From: Cristatella mucedo
Taxonomy: Eukaryota > Bryozoa > Phylactolaemata > Cristatellidae
Assembly (NCBI GenBank): GCA_009760855.2
Contig: WPIO01000146.1
Span: forward strand, 558,001-622,000
Length of the DNA: 64,000 nucleotides
Direction: 5' to 3'
A program made the translations under genes and the position numbers. Numbering within the stretch: position 1 is the stretch's first letter; each line of letters opens with the position of its first letter. Below are positions 9,463-20,443 of this stretch, piece after piece. The notes beneath the pieces were generated by a model. It ran no database searches, was not told where the DNA came from, and saw nothing but the letters and a program-made list of their open reading frames with translations.

Positions 9463-10227
9463 AGGAATGTGATAATATGACACTAAAAGCCACCGGCGCA
9501 TATGCTTCTAGCACGGCAATAAATCAGTCACAGCCATTATCTTTAGCTTTCTTAGACTGCTTTTTCTTGGTCTATCTTGCATGTATCATGCTTCAGTGTG
9601 TGCTTCATGCATCACTAAGACTTGAGGCCGTCCAAGACTGTTGGAAGACTGAACGATTTCGGAAAAGGTGAGCACGGTTCCATTTCTTGGAATAGACTAA
9701 GGCGCCGAACAACTGACCAATCATAAGACGACCTTTCTTCGTTGCTTGAAAGATATTTCAGAAGAAATGACCGACGAAGACATCCGCGCGTTTCTCGAAA
9801 GTCCCTGTTAATGGGATGCTACAACCTCTTCAAATAGGAATCAGGTCATTAGGCTGAGATTTGTAAAGGCTATTGCGGAAAGGCCTAAGTGTATCCATAG
9901 CTGTCGACATGACCAGTTAAGTTAGTGATGTTGTTATAGAACTCCAAAAGTTCTTCATGAAGGAATCATGAAGTCATGGAGTGGCCGGTGATAAAGTCTA
10001 TCGTGGACTGGCCTAAAATCATCTGGCGGCGTGTCACGGAGGACCATTTCCTTAGCAAAAGCAACTTTTCCATGACCTGTCTGAGTGAGGAGACTTGTCT
10101 GAGTGAAGAGCTACTTCCTGTCTGAGTGAGGAGCTACTCAGAATCGGAAGGAAGCATGACCGAAGTAGATTCGATCGCGGGAGCTTCCGACAAAAAAGAA
10201 GGTCGAAGCAAGACAAGCAGCGGCATC
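9463..10227. other. Unassigned stretch between LINE copies
   Basis: No gene or family match recognised apart from the small tandem repeat at 10076-10140. Confidence 0.4.
10076..10140. repeat. Minisatellite, three units of about 20-24 bp
   Basis: CTGTCTGAGTGAGGAGA, TTGTCTGAGTGAAGAGCTAC and CTGTCTGAGTGAGGAGCTAC follow each other with small changes. Confidence 0.8.
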
Positions 10228-11029
10228 CACAGTCAAATCTGCCTATTTTCAGCTTCATACCGTTGCTAAAAATTCCGGCTTATTTAGATAAGGATACCAC
10301 GTCCAAATTGGTCCATGCATTCGTGACATCCCGTCTCGACTTCTGCAACTCACTGCTTACTGGCCCACCAGCATGTGCGATCAGGCGATTGCAGCTGGTG
10401 CTAAACTCTGCAGCTAGGATTGTCTGTCGTGAGCGTCGCAGTTGCCACATTACTCCACTTCTCGCCGACCTGCACTGGCTACCAGTCAAGCAACGGATTG
10501 ACTTCGAGGTTTTGTCTCTCACTTTTAGGTCACTTCATTCTATGGCTCCCGCCTATCTCTCCGACATACTCCCCCATCAGGCCAAGCATCGTACCACCCG
10601 CTTTTCGGAATCCTACAGTCTACAATAACCTCGTACAAAGCTCAAATCCTTTGGAGACCGTGCATTTAGTTCGTATGCTCCCACAGCCTGGAACTCCCTC
10701 CCGACCTGCGTCAGAACATCCCCTGACCTGACCACATTTAAAAAGAACTTAAAAACATACCTATTTAGTACAGCATTTAGTGCGCCCTTGTGATTCGTCC
10801 TTCATGTGCTTATGCGTGCTGACACAGCGCATGCTTCCACTAACCACATTAGCATGGTGACCCTGTGCATGTCACCCCTAACCATATTATTCATTTTTTT
10901 TTGTTATCAAGCAGGATATTACTCACCATTCAATTGCATTTCCCTTTGCAGCAAATCTAAAGCGCCTAGAGAGAGATTGAGTTCTCTGAGGGAGCTTTAT
11001 CAAGTGCATTATTATTATTATTATTATTG
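10228..11029 (+). mobile_element. LINE A copy, 3' part only
   Basis: Starts inside the RT thumb (CAGTCAAATCTGCCTATTTT) and keeps an open frame of 121 codons (10263-10628), which a stop then ends before the usual C-terminus. The PTAWNSLPTCVRTSP-type C-terminus continues in another frame. The 3' UTR and an (ATT)n tail of about 20 bp close it. It is close in sequence to the copy at 7481-8910. Confidence 0.9.
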
Positions 11030-12477
11030 TTAAGATGGTCCTTGCCAATGCGGATTCAGGATTACGTTTGTACTCATGGTCTACTGAGATGGTCAACAGG
11101 GTGTTTCAACAGCCACTTGGTAACCACTACAAGGAATATTTATTTACATATTGTCCCTCTTTAAGCGAGCTACGCCTAGGCTTCGCTTGATTTCGATATA
11201 TGACGTTGTTCTCCTTTGCAAATTACGAGTATCGGCAGAGCAAAGATAAAGGGCGTGCGATAAGAAGCAGCCAAGTCAGCATACTGCTTGAAGATCTCGA
11301 GGCCAAGATTCCGAGATCCGACCACTTCTTGAAGTTTTATCGTTCGACGACGACTCAATTGATGTTTATTAAATCCAAGTAATAGCAGGCCCCTTCGTGG
11401 TTAGATTTAAGTGGATTCGCTGTAAATAAATCATTAATAGACGGCTTCCATGCCAAGAGCAGACCTAACTTGATATATATCTGAAGTCAGATACGATCAA
11501 TCCCTACAAACATGCCACCGGAATGATGGCGTTCGCAATAGCTCTTTTAGTGCAGTCAATTAGTGAAATTTTAGAACTATCATGTCTTCTTTGGAGCAAA
11601 TATTCGCAGTGCTTGAATCAAAACTTGAGAAGCATAAGCAACAAATCGTCGATTTTGCATCAATACGGCGCCAAGGCCGTCGTCAAAGGCGTCCACCGAC
11701 ATCGAAAGGAATGCCTTAGCGAAATAGAAGCAGGTGAGGACAAATCACATGCTATTACTATAGCCAAAAACTATCGCCTGGTTGGCTATAAGAATCGCGG
11801 GATCTAAGCTAGCGTAAAAAGTCGTGATGGCGTAGTTACTTCATTAGCTGAGCGTAAAATTTGGCTGAGTAACTAACTATCCTTAGCAGCCCTGAGATCT
11901 CGACCTTTGATGCAATCCCTGATAGCCTCAGCCTTGGTGGGTAGCCTAGTCATATGCCTCCACCCTTTAAGAAAAGACCCAGATAGAGAGTGTCAGTCAG
12001 TCGAAACTTGCACTAATCTCATATCATGGCATTTTTTCAAAACCTGCCATGGGCGCGTGTCATTTTCCGATGCTCTGGACCCGCTGACCCACATGCGAGC
12101 CTCAGGGATGTCCTCAAAATGACTCGCAATAATTCTGAGAAATGCGTCGGGTACTGAAGCTATACCTGATGGTTAGCAAAAAATTCAAAAGCGTACAACG
12201 GCCGGTGGTGATCGTCGACGGTTACTTGACGACTGTTGGCTTTATCGGGGGGGGAGGAGCCAGCTGAGCTTGCAAAGATACTCTCTGGTGTGTGGAGATG
12301 ATAATTTACGCAATGTACTGCATCACTTAATACCCTCGGGTAAAAGAGCTCCCAAATTATTCTGTGTCACGCTTCGTAAGCAATACCGTTGAGATGAAAG
12401 ATTCTGAGGCCTCTATCGCCTCTATCGCTTTAACAAAAATACCTTCCGTAGCCAGAGGCCAGCGACTGGTTCTCAAG
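11030..12477. other. Unassigned stretch with one short gag-like frame
   Basis: A 45-codon frame at 11582-11719 (+) starts MSSLEQIFAVLESKLEKHK and becomes Arg-rich (RRQGRRQRRPP). A short coiled N-terminus followed by a basic run resembles the start of an LTR-retrotransposon gag protein, but nothing else supports this. No other signal recognised. Confidence 0.25.
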
Positions 12478-12630
12478 CCAGTCCCTACAATTGAAATTTT
12501 CATTAGTGTCCATATGCATGCTGGTATCGTGCATTGTATGTCTATTCAATTGGCATTCATCTTTTGCAGCTTATATAAAGAGCCTGTAAAGACAGTTACA
12601 TAGACACTCTATTATTGTTGTAATATTAAT
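12478..12630 (+). mobile_element. Old LINE A 3' end
   Basis: CATATGCATGCTGGTATCGT, TCTTTTGCAGCTTATATAAA and AGAGCCTGTAAAGACAGTTA follow the order of the LINE A 3' UTR. A degenerate ATTATTGTTGTAATATTAAT tail ends it. It is strongly diverged, hence old. Confidence 0.6.
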
Positions 12631-12792
12631 ATCCTTACACTTATTATCAATATTACTCTCCTTTTAGTAGACGTGCAAAACCTACTGCCAGACACACACT
12701 GCACTACTGAAAACTAAGCCTCGAAACCAAGTGTGAACGCTAGCAAGGCGCTTGCCCCCCCCCCCGTTCTCCTGCCTGACAGAATGGATTAG

Positions 12793-12935
12793 GAGATTTA
12801 TGGTCCAGCGGTTAAAGTGCTCGCCCCGACCAAGATCTGGCTGAGGTCGTGTGCTCGAGCTCCGTAGCATATGTGAAGCGCCTGAATACTGATTAAGTTC
12901 TCCTGGGGCACTATACAACTGAATTAATTTTTTTC
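12793..12935 (+). mobile_element. SINE1 copy
   Basis: TATGGTCCAGCGGTTAAAGT (A box), then GTGCTCGAGCTCC (B box region), GAAGCGCCTGAATACTGATT and AAGTTCTCCTGGGGCACTAT, ending in an A/T-rich tail. A run of 13 C at about 12754-12766 lies just upstream and is not part of it. Confidence 0.82.
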
Positions 12936-13745
12936 ATGCAACAATCGGGTTGCCTAAGTGGTAGGCAGCGGCTGTATTCAGGGCACCAATTTATTCGAAC
13001 GGTTGTATATATGCAGTGCGTTTGCATTGTCTGATCTCTTGGCATTACGACCCAGCTTCTTACCTTGAAAAGAAGGAGAATCGTCATTGGTGATTTCACA
13101 ATACGGAATACAGACTGGAGACCACGAGTCGTAAGGACTGGGTGGCGAAAAATGGATGTCGCCTCTTGGGGAGATCGATCTCCTTACCTCTGGGTTAATA
13201 ATCGGTCCTTCACACTACTGAGAATAAATTTCTTTTGGCAACCAACACGGGACTGTAATGACTTGACTTCTAATTGCCATGAACATGGTTGAGCAGATTC
13301 CTTGTGTATTGAGTGAATAAACAGGTATGTATGTAACATTCGAAGCCATGCTTTAATTAAATTTACATGCCTTCGAATGTCAGCGACTAGATACCTGGCC
13401 ACACTTTCAGGGCAAAGCATAGTAACTGAATGCAGGAGGCTCTTTGCGAACTGATCGGAATTATATGTATATTGTAGATTGATTTTTACACAGATCGATT
13501 GTTCAGGGGAATAGGCGTATTTCTTATGGTCGAAGCCTGTAGCAGCAATCATAGCCGCTCAGAGCGTAGCCGGGTGAGGGGATGAGTCGCCTTTTTTATA
13601 AGCGGTCACCGAAGGGGAATTTTTTGCAGGGGACTTATAGCAGGGGACTATTTTCAAGCCTGTTTTTTTCGGACTCGTCTATCTGCGTTGACATGACTGC
13701 GTATATGATTCCATGCACGATTCACCGAAATTCTGTCCGTTGAAG
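12936..13745. other. Unassigned stretch
   Basis: No family match. GTGAATAAACAGG at about 13313 looks like a polyadenylation signal but has no associated gene or LTR that I can recognise. Confidence 0.4.
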
Positions 13746-13859
13746 ATAAGCTTGTGATTGCGTCGATCACTGCTGACACCGACTTGGCAGCCAAGGTGGC
13801 TGGCAAGGCGCATCTCGTGCTCTATTCGGATTATTCGTGCACACTCGGAGACATTTTAG
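13746..13859 (+). CDS. Weak candidate exon, Rossmann-like peptide
   Basis: A segment between AG (13744-13745) and GT (13860) reads VIASITADTDLAAKVAGKAH, then LVLYSDYSCTLGDIL. The pattern (beta strand, D..LA....KA.LVL...Y...GD) resembles the stretch of saccharopine-dehydrogenase-like oxidoreductases that usually reads VVLNCVGPYRFYG. The GPY core is absent here, so the match is weak and could be chance or a decayed exon. The frame stays open past the donor to 13939. It leaves in phase 1 and cannot splice directly to the phase-0 exon at 14083. Confidence 0.25.
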
Positions 13860-14082
13860 GTAGGAAGGTGATTTCTTCAAATCAGTGCGACAGCGACGTA
13901 ATTTTGCTGTCTGGACTCAATAAAGAAATGAACATTTAAAAATTACTTTGTAGCATAACGCATGCTCGCTGATGTGATAGTGGGTGGTGTGCAGCTTTGC
14001 AGTTCACTTCACGGCCTTGGCTGTGACTTGATGCAGCTAAAGAGTTATGCTCATGTTTTTGTAACGTATTTTGCGCCAGTAG

Positions 14083-14238
14083 CTTCTGAGAAGCCGTGTA
14101 CTGACAGCGATACGATCCCTTGATCCGTTTGAAGATAAAGCTAGGAGTACTGTGCCAGCCGGAAGTCAAATCAAGCACGTGGCTTTCATGTTACGTCATA
14201 CCGACGATGGCCTTCTCCTTTCAAGTGCTGATGGATTG
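14083..14238 (+). CDS. Candidate host exon, WD-repeat-like, phase 0-0
   Basis: 156 bp, 52 codons, between an AG (14081-14082) preceded by a T-rich stretch and a donor GTAAGG at 14239. The peptide includes IRSLDPFEDKARSTVPAGS and IKHVAFMLRHTDDGLLLSS before ADGL. The HVAF...DDGLLLSSADG layout resembles one blade of a WD40 propeller (VxSVAFSPDGxLLASGSxDG). The gene is not identified. Both boundaries are in phase 0, like the exon at 18015-18194 on the same strand, so the two could belong to one transcript with a 3.8-kb intron holding SINE2 and the inverted repeat. Two other AG sites nearby leave the exact start uncertain. Confidence 0.45.
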
Positions 14239-14469
14239 GTAAGGCGAATGCTTCTTTAAAACCGCGGCTCTTCTGCTCACGGACTGAGGCCATTGAATAG
14301 AGCTTGCTGACCGTTTTTCCTATTCTTCCGATACACCTTCGTTAGTGCTGAGTCGTTGAAGCCTCCATTGAGCCTTGGGATCAAGCCTTTGAGATCAAGC
14401 TAACGGTTTTACGGGAATCACATATGTATAAGAATTTAAAATATTTTCTTTGCATCGCACAGAATGGCC

Positions 14470-14640
14470 GGCCTCATATGCTTTCGCTTTATGAATGCTG
14501 CTAATGATTAACAAATAAATTAAGAGCAGCTGCCACTCGCACTTGCAGCAGCCAATAAAATTGCCTGTTGGAGGACTCGAACCCACAACCTAGGTCATAA
14601 ATCGCAAGCACCTTGGTAGTAGGCTCGATCAAAGGGTTAA
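14470..14640 (-). mobile_element. SINE2 copy
   Basis: On the minus strand TACCAAGGTGCTTGCGATTT (A box region) is followed by GTGGGTTCGAGTCCTCC (good B box). The SINE2 body follows, with AGGCAATTTTATTGGCTGCT and GCAAGTGCGAGTGGCAGC. It aligns with 26020-26145 and 44757-44951. Confidence 0.65.
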
Positions 14641-15504
14641 TTATAGTTTGATTTTTGTTATGGTCTTCAAAATATTTAGTTTAAATAAGTTAGCGAGGCC
14701 ATCAGCTGCTGCTGTACGGCACTGGTAAAAGAATAGTTTAGAAATTACTAATTCTTCTGAGAAGAGGAATAAGGAAGCGATAGATTATCTTACATAAGGA
14801 TCTTTAGAAGTGCAAAAGTTTTCGTAAATTTAAATGAGCTGCTGAGCATATCGACTAGAGAAAGTGCTTGACACCTTAAAAGGACATTGTAGTGTTATAC
14901 GGCAAAATTAATATACGCCATTCTCATCGGGGAGCTGGGCTCAAGACATCTGCAATCATAAACGACATTATATTGGCTGAGGCGTTCGAGGTGCTCATGT
15001 GATGAAATGGAGAAGGGTTACGATAGCGAAGCATTAGCAGTGAGCATCACTTTTGGTCGCTTTGGCTTTATGGTTTTTAAGTTTTAATTAATTACCTTTG
15101 TTTAATCCCTTCAATCTCAGTGTGCAAGGCCAATTTGCAGACCCAATATACAACCCATACAGCTAAACAATGCTATTTAATTTATCTGTGAAACTCCACA
15201 AAGCCGCAAGGAGTAAATAATTGTAATGCGGGAGAGTTTTTCAACAGCCCGATCAAACAGCCTAGGCAGTTTCCGGGCACATAAGGTAAACGCTATAACT
15301 ATTTCTTGCAAATTTTGAACTTTCGCTTTCTCATGGCACTTCCGCTTGAGCATGGCACTTCTGCTTGAGCATCGCACTTCAGTAGGTAATCTCACTAAGA
15401 CGTTCCGGTGCATTGTATCACTACAGTCAGTGTGACAGCTATCCCCTCCATCTTGATGTAGCTGACCGAAGCAGCGATTCTGTTCGGCCTAAGGACCTAT
15501 GATA
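14641..15504. other. Unassigned, possible intron sequence
   Basis: A/T-rich, no coding signal or repeat family recognised. Two short direct copies of CATGGCACTTCYGCTTGAGCA lie at about 15330-15375. Confidence 0.4.
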
Positions 15505-15955
15505 CAACGTTGGCTTATGGGGGAAAGTCCAGAAAATACCTATAACATTTTTCCGACAATCAAATACGTGTTTTTGGTACCCTGCAAAAGACAAATATGT
15601 TAGAACTGGGATCTGAAGTTCTGACAATTACCGTATGAAAGGAAAAATTTGTTATGCAGACCTGACCTAACCCGGGTGTTAACCGGAAGCAACAAATCAA
15701 TAAATGCAAGATTGACCGATCTCTGCATCATATGCAAGTTGTATCTCAACTTGTCGAACCTTGGTAGATCACTATAGATGCTTGAAGCACGTTGAGGTGC
15801 ATACTTGTGACTTTTATACAGCTTCATTTCCAGGGTTGGTTGGTGCCTTGTAAATTAAATAACTCAACTGATATTTCACGCTTAGGAATCAAATTTGAAA
15901 TTCGAGTTCAGCTCTGCTTTTTTGCCCTAGTTTTAATATTTCTTAATTTAGTCTG
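15505..15955. repeat. Left arm of a long imperfect inverted repeat
   Basis: About 450 bp that is matched, reverse-complemented, by 16045-16480. Shared blocks in order include GAAAATACCTAT, AGACAAATATGTTAGAACTG, ACCGGAAGCAACAAATC, CTATAGATGCTTGAAG, ACAGCTTCATTTCCAGGGTT, GGTTGGTGCCTTGTAAATTA and AGTTCAGCTCTGCTTT. Identity falls towards the outer ends. It is unrelated to LINE A, LINE B, the SINEs or the LTRs. Confidence 0.93.
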
Positions 15956-16044
15956 ATACATTTATCTGTATACGTCATAACACGTCCGGGAGCTTGATTT
16001 TCTGTAATCGTGGACATATAGAACCGATTGTCTCGTACCGAAAA

Positions 16045-16480
16045 CAAAAATATTAAAAACCAGGGTATAAAAGCAGAGCTGAACTCACATTAAAAATTTC
16101 ACTCCAGTACGTGAAATATTAGTTGAGTTATTTAATTTACAAGGCACCAACCAACCCTGGAAATGAAGCTGTATAAAAGTCACTAGTATGCACCTCAACA
16201 AGCTTCAAGCATCTATAGCGATCCACCAAGGTTCGAATAGATGGGATACAAGTCGCATAGGATGCAGAGATCGGTAAATCGTGTATTTGTAGATTTGTTG
16301 CTTCCGGTTTACATCCGGGTTAGACGTTGTTGGCATCACCAGTTTTTCTCTAATGCATGAGTCGTCAGAACTACCTATTCCAGTTCTAACATATTTGTCT
16401 TTAGAAAGGTGCCTCAACATATATTTGATTTTCGGACGAACTGTATAGGTATTTTCTTGATATTTCCCCTTTATAGTCTC
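16045..16480. repeat. Right arm of the long imperfect inverted repeat
   Basis: Reverse complement of the left arm with scattered substitutions and small indels. The innermost 60 bp of both arms is A/T-rich and the spacer is about 90 bp. Neither arm has a convincing protein frame. The arms could fold into a long hairpin RNA if transcribed. A foldback or MITE-type element, or a head-to-head duplication, would both give this picture. Confidence 0.93.
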
Positions 16481-17205
16481 TAGATTAAACGGCTTATCTT
16501 GTTGCAAACGTGGCGTTTGACTTCCACGTCCTCACAGATCTAGGCCAAAAACAGCTCTCGTAATGCTACTAGTCTCAGTCGACACACGATTAATGCTGGC
16601 GACACCTGAACCTGGTTTCGAGGCTAGCAACATGTGAGTGCTGTACCAATGCAAGCAGGTAAGCCGAATGTAGCAAGAACTCGGCACCGACGGAGAGCAC
16701 TTATACCTTTAAATGTTATAACTCCGTCTCCATTACGTAGACAAGTTTATTGAGAGCAGCAGAGGGCTACGGACGCTCAATAGCTGCCGTAGTACACAGC
16801 AGTGGCTCTGTGGCTTAGAGCTCAAATCGGCTCAGATGCTAATGCCCCGGGTCCAGAATGACAACTGACTGCTTAACTCAAGGCATCGGCTTTTATGCAG
16901 CCTCGGCCAGAGACTAGGGCATTATCAGTTTCAAGCATTTGAAATTCAGAAACCGCAAATCATGATTATCAGGCTTAATCCGGCTGATCTAGCAACCTAC
17001 CGGTTGACCCTTATGCTAACCGACTCCATACCGTTCAGGTGACTGGTAAGCAAGAAACTGAAAACAGGCGGCTAAATGTAGGTCAAAGGCAAATAATGTA
17101 TATCAATCTGTTTAAAGTAGAACAATTATAAAATTATTACTAATAATAAATATGTATAGTGCTTAGGATTGATATGAGGCATTGCTTAACTCGATTCAAA
17201 TCAGC
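16481..17205. other. Unassigned stretch
   Basis: A weak tRNA-like pattern (GTGGCTCTGTGGCTTAGAGC at 16801, GGGTCCAGAATG at about 16850) is too degenerate to call. Nothing else recognised. Confidence 0.35.
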
Positions 17206-17272
17206 ATGGAGTCGGATGAAGAGGAAATATTTTCATTGGTCGGCCGAACAAGAGAACGAATGGGGTCTAAAA
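17206..17272 (+). CDS. Weak candidate first coding exon
   Basis: An ATG in a good context (CAGCATGG) opens 22 codons, MESDEEEIFSLVGRTRERMG plus SK, followed by a GTGAGT donor at 17273. An acidic start followed by a basic run and a good donor is typical of a first exon, but the segment is short. It leaves in phase 1, which does not fit the phase-0 exon at 18015, so another exon would be needed between them. Confidence 0.25.
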
Positions 17273-18014
17273 GTGAGTGACTGAACCTGGTAGTCGATAT
17301 GCTAATTGATGGGTCGCCAGTGCATGTTGTTTAGATAGGTCACCAGTAAATATATGCTGCATGTGGCAGATTGGACGTAAATGATAAGCCAGCTTAAACT
17401 CACAATTTGCACTAACTGCAAGCGAGCGTTTGCTACAGTTGCGGTTCTGGTCACGTCCTCGGGGCACGAGCTCAGTCAGTATACAGCCGTTCTTCTTTAT
17501 TCATGGCCATTAGAGGCCACCGAGTTGATCGAGACAGCAAACGAAGTAATGGAATGAATTAAGAATATTGAGGTGCTCCTATCAGTTTGATACAGCGATA
17601 CTTATAAAAAAAATGAATAATTATCCCGGCAGTAGCCTATGTCATAACTGGACTAATGGGGTGGAACTAGGCATCTTCCCTGAGCCAGAAAATAATTGAA
17701 AAAGCCAGCGTAGATACTTAAGGGGCTTTCATCCCCGTGCAGCACGGGTTAGGCATCGATTTTTCAGGCCTCTGAGCAATGCATTGTGTGTGCTATATGT
17801 TCCATCCCGCCACCCTATCGCGTGAATTAAACGAACCTGTGAGATCTCCCGATTATGCCGTAGAGCTTTGTTGTAGGCTTGTCTTGTTAGACTAGGTTCT
17901 TTACTCGGCTCAGTTCTCATGGTCATCAGTCAAAAACGTACCTTCTCCTAAGTGGACCTATAATGCATAACTGCCGTTGTCGTGCACTTTGGCCAACTAT
18001 TTGTTTTTCTTTAG
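17273..18014. other. Candidate intron, no recognised feature
   Basis: No repeat family match. The last 20 bases before 18015 are T-rich (TTGTTTTTCTTTAG) and form a strong 3' splice site. Confidence 0.4.
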
Positions 18015-18194
18015 GTCATTAACTGTGACAGCGTCTCTTCGGACTCCAGATTAAAAGATTTCTTTTTGGGTCTCGTTAACCTTTTGGTGAACACTTCTTC
18101 GAAAGAAGAGCTCAGGATAGACTTTCTGAACGAAGCTAGTGGTGGCACTGAGCGAGGCTTCACTTTACAGCACATTCTCACAGATCTTCTAAAG
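18015..18194 (+). CDS. Host exon, unknown gene, 60 codons, phase 0-0
   Basis: The clearest host exon in the window. It is exactly 180 bp, preceded by TTGTTTTTCTTTAG and followed by AAAG|GTGAGA, and open throughout in one frame. The peptide begins VINCDSVSSDSRLKDFFLGL and contains VNLLVNTSSKEELRIDFLNE and TLQHILTDLLK. It looks alpha-helical, with alternating hydrophobic positions as in helical-repeat or armadillo-like proteins, and has no signal peptide or membrane segment. I do not recognise the family. Its phases match the exon at 14083-14238 on the same strand. Confidence 0.65.
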
Positions 18195-18639
18195 GTGAGA
18201 AGATTTTCACCTCGTCTACGCCAAAATACTTAAACTTATATCACTTTATGTCTGATCTTTAAAAATGTGCGGCCCCTTCAGCTCAACCAACCAGATTTAA
18301 TCCCGTCTATTCGAACGTGAAATTTTACTATTGTTCCATAAACGATCGGTTAATTACCTATTCATAGAAAAAAAATTAAAAGTTTACCGCAACAGCCCCA
18401 GCAGTTAGTTGAGAAATGGTGCGATTTGGCGACTGAGACGTTACGAGAGATAGCCTGGCAGCAGACTTTATGGCAAACTGTAATTGCGTTAAATACTTGT
18501 GAGTGGCGTGAGAGGTTCACATTTTATAGCATTTTACAAAAAATTTATTAGCCAATTTGCATGTGGTGTACCTATTGAAGAAGGGACGAATTCTTGCGAT
18601 GTTACGGGGCAGAGATTAGACAGGCTTGACTGTGCAGCT
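18195..18639. other. Candidate intron, unassigned
   Basis: Starts with the GTGAGA donor. A/T-rich, no recognised repeat until the LINE A fragment. Confidence 0.4.
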
Positions 18640-19460
18640 CACGTAGTTTTTCCTTCAAACAAACAGGTCGCTCAAATTTTGTGACGATGCTGCAGAAGGT
18701 AGGCTGGACTAGCCCATTTTCAAGTTTTTTTAAAGTCACACTAGGTTTTTCAGCCACGTATAAGCTGGTTTTATCATCATTCACTTTTGAGAAATCGCAC
18801 AGCCATCAATGCACGAACATCACCAGTACATGCAGCAAAAGAGATAAACGTGTTTAGCATGCTAAAATGCCGGGAGGGATTAAAGCATAGGTAGGTACTG
18901 CTGCCTGTAATCCGAATACAAGTGAGAGCCTAGACTGTGCTTGGCGATCGTATCGGCATGAGGGTGAGCATGAAATGGGAAAAGAATCAGACCGAGCACG
19001 AAGCCCCATTCACCCAGAGGCATCCCACATTCACCCAAAGGTACCCCACATTTCCAAACTTTAGGAGCTCCTTCGGTGTCTGCTTTATGATTTCATGACA
19101 AGCTCCAGAGCCTTTCATGACTTCATGATACGCTCTGGAGTCTCCCACCGACCGAGAAGAGACCAAAAATATTGCAGTGCCTGGCCCGTGATTTCCAGCC
19201 GAGATGATACGCCCTTGAGTCATACTTACTTGCTACTTTTGAAGTTTCAATGCAAGATTTCATCAGGTGAGCGACTACTCATTCTACTTTTCTAGTGGCA
19301 TTAATAGGAACGGCAGTATGCCCAGGTGGTTGAAGTTGATTAAGTTTCGGTGGTTCAGTTTTGACATTTTAGTGATTACCCATGAAACAACCTTTTTGAA
19401 GGATGCAGGGACAAGACGTAAGGTTAGAGGCAGATTTATCATGTTAACTGTGCAGGGCGG
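18640..19460 (-). mobile_element. LINE A fragment, RT region, decayed
   Basis: On the minus strand the NDDKTSLYVAEKPSV frame matches the LINE A NDDKTNLLVIGKPSV block. Further up come the LGFHxYADDT-like stretch (about 18925-18950) and remnants of the fingers. Local duplications occur at 19010-19060 (two CATTCACCCA-type units) and 19085-19140 (two TTTCATGACTTCATGA-type units). No 3' UTR or tail is present. It is old. Confidence 0.6.
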
Positions 19461-19571
19461 TGCCAAATCTGTGCATCTCAGTAGGAAAAGGTTGGTCAGG
19501 TGGTTAAGAGCTCCGTAGTATTCTCAGACCAGGAGATGAACTTTCAGATGAGATCAATATGAGCTGTCTTG

Positions 19572-19637
19572 AAGTAACGGAGTATACCTCCGTTTGTTAC
19601 TCCACACAGACTAAGTGGGTGCTACGCAGGATAACTT
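19572..19637 (-). mobile_element. Older LINE B 3' end, lower half of a split copy
   Basis: CGGAGTATACCTCCGTTTGT and GTGGGTGCTACGCAGGATAA are the LINE B 3' UTR on the minus strand. The copy stops at CTTTG, where the newer LINE B at 19638 begins, and its continuation is at 23125-23400. Confidence 0.75.
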
Positions 19638-19882
19638 TGTAATGTAATGTAATGTATCTCCGTTAGTAACTCCACAAAGTCAAAAACAGCATGTGGGTGT
19701 TACGCAGGAGAGTTTTGTTTAGCACACTCACAGCCTAAGCGGCTTTCGGTACGCATTCGGTAGCCAACAGGCTTCGTCTCACGCAACAAAGAGAAAGTGG
19801 GAAGCATAGCAGAGTTAGGAGAGCAGTTGAGATAGTGAGTAGCATGGAAGTAGCAGTTCAGGACCGCTGAAAAAGATGTGCC

Positions 19883-20443
19883 CTAGTCGGCAGTTGGAGA
19901 GTAGATGTAGTTGCGTAAGAATTGTGGAAGCGAGTTCCACAGTCTAGGACCTGCAGAGCTAAAGCTTCTCTCGCCAACTGTCTTTAAGCGGAGGAACGGG
20001 ACAGCTACTTTATTGTCCACACAAGACCTAAGGGCGCGAACAGGCTGAAACTGATGCAGCAGTTCAGCTAGATATGAAGGAGCCAAGCCGTGGCGGGCCT
20101 TGTGGGTCAGCTTAAGAACTTTGCTCTGTATCCTTTGCTCAACGGTCAACCATTCTAGCTCTTTCAGCATAGGAGATACGTGCTCAAACCGCTTAAACTT
20201 GAAGACCAGCCTTGCAGCCATATTCATCGTCCGCTGTAGTGGCATAATAGCTTTCTTTAGTAGCCCAGCCAAAAGGGAATTACAACAATCAAGCCGAGAC
20301 AGAACTGAAGAGCTAGTTAAATTTTTTACAAGCCACTGTGGGAGACAGCTTCTAATCTTGGATAGGGATTGGATATGATGGCTACCTAGAGACAGTCTTC
20401 TGAATGAAGCTTTTGATATTGAGGCAACTGTCGAACATGACAC
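19883..20443 (-). pseudogene. LINE B copy 2, RT thumb and C-terminus
   Basis: A frame of 186 codons includes VLSRLDCCNSLLAGL, the EQRIQSKVLKLTHKARHGLA block and RLWNSLPQFLRNY near the end. This is the full C-terminal region of the LINE B protein. It overlaps the palm frame at 20382-20906, so a single frameshift separates them. Confidence 0.85.

Noticed and set aside
19490-19560. tRNA-like segment (TGGTCAGGTGGTTAAGAGCT)
   Set aside because: The A box is good but the B box is poor, and no SINE1 or SINE2 body or repeat copy follows.
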